From DATNBT01 sp964579765 (GTDB lineage Bacteria > Acidobacteriota > Vicinamibacteria > Vicinamibacterales > CAVVIG01), in the NCBI GenBank assembly GCA_964579765.1, contig CAZOIK010000439.1, positions 1 to 7,407 of the forward strand: a DNA stretch of 7,407 bases, in the 5' to 3' direction. Below the pieces are notes generated by a model, which was given only the letters and a program-made list of their open reading frames with translations, ran no database searches and had not been told where the DNA came from. Both the position numbers and the translations under genes were made by a program. This document shows, piece by piece, positions 5,575 to 7,407 of this stretch; the stretch's first letter is position 1; every line of letters begins with the position of its first letter.

Positions 5575-6213
5575 ATGGCTTTTTGCGAAACGTCGAATTA
5601 CTCTAGCGTCACTCACGTGAGCAATTCTGGCGCGACGGGCCCCAGGACGACGGGGAACGACGTCACGCAGCTTCTCAAGCGGTGGCGGCACGGCTCGCGC
5701 GACGCCGAGTCGGCGCTCATGGAGCGCGTGCAGGGCGAGCTCCGTCGCCTGGCGGCCGGCTACCTGCGCCACGAGCGTCGCGGCCGCACGCTGCAGCCGA
5801 CGGCGGTCGTCAACGAGGCGTACATCCGGCTGCTGCCGCAGCGCGGTGTCTCGTGGGAAAACCGCGCGCACTTCTTCGGCATCGCCGCGAAGATGATGCG
5901 GCGCGTGCTCGTCGATCACGCGCGCCGCCGGCGCGCCGTCAAGCGCGACGCCGGCCCCGCCGAGCCCGTGACGATCTCCGGCGTCGCCGCGCCGGCGCGC
6001 GAGGCCGATCCGATCGACGTGCTCGCGCTGCACACGGCGCTCTCGACGCTCGCGGAGCTCGACGCGCGCCAGGCCGAGATCGTCGAGATGCGCTATTTCG
6101 CCGGCCTCACCGTCGAGGAAGTCGCCGAGGTGCTGGCGATCTCGCCGGCCACCGTCAAGCGCGAGTGGGCGACGGCCAAGCTCTGGCTGCGGCGGCAGAT
6201 GCAGGGCATGTAG
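5575..6213 (+). CDS. ECF-type RNA polymerase sigma factor (TIGR02999-like)
   Basis: The protein has 212 residues from ATG 5575. Region 2 (about 30-120) starts at 'DVTQLLKRW' and includes 'LQPTAVVNEAYIRLL' (73-87) and 'FFGIAAKMMRRVLVDHARRRR' split over 100-120. Region 4 (about 150-205) has the helix-turn-helix 'LTVEEVAEVLAISPATVKRE' (168-187) for -35 recognition. No anti-sigma factor is adjacent. Instead the Ser/Thr kinase starts 5 bp downstream, a linkage known for several ECF groups. The usual acidic 'DAED' motif in region 2.2 is replaced by Q-P-T-A, with Thr76 at the position of an acidic residue. The start is uncertain. ATG 5575 has only AGAGAAG about 11 bp upstream. GTG 5617 gives a 198-residue protein whose N-terminus fits the family better, and codons 5575-5616 are less GC-ending than the body. 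GTG 5524 is least likely. Confidence 0.93.
   Translation: MAFCETSNYSSVTHVSNSGATGPRTTGNDVTQLLKRWRHGSRDAESALMERVQGELRRLAAGYLRHERRGRTLQPTAVVNEAYIRLLPQRGVSWENRAHFFGIAAKMMRRVLVDHARRRRAVKRDAGPAEPVTISGVAAPAREADPIDVLALHTALSTLAELDARQAEIVEMRYFAGLTVEEVAEVLAISPATVKREWATAKLWLRRQMQGM
5612..5621. promoter_or_regulatory. 10-bp palindrome at the sigma factor 5' end
   Basis: CTCACGTGAG is a perfect palindrome that contains the alternative GTG start at 5617. It sits in the A/T-richer stretch (about 5560-5640) in front of the conserved part of the sigma gene. It could be an operator if the true start is GTG 5617, or coding chance if ATG 5575 is used. Confidence 0.25.
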
Positions 6214-6218
6214 CCGCC

Positions 6219-7407
6219 ATGGACCCGGAGGCCTGGCGACAGGCGAAGGGCGTGCTGGCCGAGGCGCTGCTGTCGCCGCCGGGCGAGCGCGAGGCCATCG
6301 TCCGCGCGCGCTGCGCCGATCCCGAGCTGTGCCGCGAAGTCCAGGCCTACCTGAACGAATACGACGAGCACTTCCTCGAGACGGTGCTGACCGTCTCGGA
6401 GACGTTCGACAGCGCCTCGACGGGCGGCGAGGCGGGCGAGCCGCCCGACATCCACCCCGGCGATCGCATCGGCCCCTACGTCGTCGTCGATCGCATCGGC
6501 GAGGGCGACATGGGCCGGGTGTTCCTGGGGCGCGACACGCGACTCGAGCGCAAGGTCGCGCTCAAGTGCCTGAGCGCGCCGGCGCCGGCGGCCGAACTGC
6601 GATCGCGCATCCTGCACGAGGCGCGCGCGGCCGCGCGCCACACGCACCCCAACATCGCCAACGTCCACGACCTCGTCGAACACCAGGAGCGGCCGTTCCT
6701 TGTCATGGAGTACGTCGAGGGCGAGAGCCTCGCGGCCGTCGTCAAGCGCGAGCGGCTGGCGATCGATCGCATCCTGAAGCTCACGCGCCAGCTCGCGTCG
6801 GCGCTGTCGGCGGCGCACGCGACGGGCATCGTGCACCGCGATCTCAAGCCGGCCAACATCCAGGTGACGCCGGACGGGTCGGTGAAGATCCTCGACTTCG
6901 GCGTCGCCCACGCAGTCTCCGCGGCGGTGGACGCGACGACGACGGCAGGCGCGAGCGCGTCTGCCTCGACGCACGCGATGGCAACGGCGGGGACGCTGCA
7001 GGCCGATCGCCGCGTCATGCACCCGGGCACGCCGGCGTACATGTCGCCGGAGCAGCTCTTCGGCCGCCCGCTCGATCAGCGGTCGGACATCTACAGCCTC
7101 GGGATCATCGTGTACGAGATGGCGACGGGCCATCGGCCGTACTCGGCGGAGAACCCGTTCGACATCGTGGAGGCGTTCAGCCGCGAGTTCTTCCGCGCGG
7201 ACGCGACGCCGTCGCTGCCGCCCGCGTTGAACGACATCGTCGCGCGGATGCTTGCGGTGCGGCCGGACGATCGCTACCAGACCGCCGCGGGCGTCGAGGC
7301 GGCGGTCGTGGCGCTCGCCGACGGCGAGCGGGCGGTCAGCGAGCTGGCGCGGCCGGCGCCGCGCTCGCGGGCGCGCCTCGCCGCTGGCATCGCGGCCCTG
7401 GCGATTG
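6219..7407 (+). CDS. PknB-type Ser/Thr protein kinase, 3' end missing
   Basis: 396 codons are present and the gene runs off the right edge. Residues 1-80 form the helical N-terminal extension usual in acidobacterial kinases of this type. The kinase domain spans about 87-375: Gly-loop G94-E-G-D-M-G99, ATP-anchoring Lys116 ('VALK'), helix-C Glu134, catalytic loop 'HRDLKPAN' with Asp208 and Asn213, 'DFG' 226-228, 'SPE' 276-278 and Asp290 ('SDIYSLG'). All catalytic residues are intact, so it should be active. The activation loop is long (about 50 residues from DFG to SPE) and rich in Ala, Thr and Ser. A basic stretch (about 382-386) precedes the start of a probable transmembrane helix ('LAAGIAALAI'), so the missing part is likely an extracytoplasmic sensor domain, often TPR or WD40/PD40 in this family. 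ATG 6219 lies 5 bp after the sigma stop without a clear ribosome binding site, suggesting translational coupling. The sigma factor is the obvious candidate substrate. Confidence 0.94.
   Translation, partial: MDPEAWRQAKGVLAEALLSPPGEREAIVRARCADPELCREVQAYLNEYDEHFLETVLTVSETFDSASTGGEAGEPPDIHPGDRIGPYVVVDRIGEGDMGRVFLGRDTRLERKVALKCLSAPAPAAELRSRILHEARAAARHTHPNIANVHDLVEHQERPFLVMEYVEGESLAAVVKRERLAIDRILKLTRQLASALSAAHATGIVHRDLKPANIQVTPDGSVKILDFGVAHAVSAAVDATTTAGASASASTHAMATAGTLQADRRVMHPGTPAYMSPEQLFGRPLDQRSDIYSLGIIVYEMATGHRPYSAENPFDIVEAFSREFFRADATPSLPPALNDIVARMLAVRPDDRYQTAAGVEAAVVALADGERAVSELARPAPRSRARLAAGIAALAI

Overview
The window is GC-rich, gene-dense bacterial DNA with strongly G/C-ending codons. The gene families fit an Acidobacteriota genome, most likely the Vicinamibacteria (subgroup 6) lineage. 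The pointers are a secreted-type ankyrin protein with irregular insertions, an ECF sigma factor of the TIGR02999 type followed directly by a Ser/Thr kinase, and a small HExxH protein of a kind I associate with Acidobacteriota. This placement is inference from family content; there is no rRNA or other marker here.

Layout. (1) 1-1380 (+): the 3' part of an ankyrin-repeat gene, cut by the left edge. (2) 1391-1430: a short intergenic array of 8-bp tandem repeats. (3) 1478-2578 (+): an exported NHL/beta-propeller protein resembling peptidyl-alpha-hydroxyglycine amidating lyase. (4) 2623-2662: a degenerate second array of the same 8-bp period, between convergent genes. (5) 4606-2667 (-): a two-gene operon for a LytS-like sensor histidine kinase and a LytTR response regulator, overlapping by 4 bp. 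(6) 4607-4823: a divergent intergenic region with a strong nested hairpin (4687-4725) and other dyads. (7) 4824-5429 (+): a small, probably exported HExxH zinc-protease-like protein. (8) 5430-5574: an intergenic stretch with two adjacent palindromes that look REP-like. (9) 5575-6213 (+) and 6219 to the window end (+): an ECF sigma factor and a PknB-type Ser/Thr kinase, 5 bp apart and surely one operon.

How they may work together. There are two separate signalling units. The kinase/LytTR pair is a membrane-sensor two-component system; its targets are not visible, but the divergently transcribed protease-like gene is the nearest candidate. The sigma/STPK pair is the most interesting. The sigma factor has no anti-sigma gene beside it, and the acidic motif in its core-RNAP-binding helix is replaced by a segment with a threonine. 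That is the arrangement expected of a sigma factor switched on by kinase phosphorylation. The remaining features are ordinary or only moderately unusual. Translation starts of the histidine kinase, the protease-like gene and the sigma factor are uncertain and discussed in each entry.
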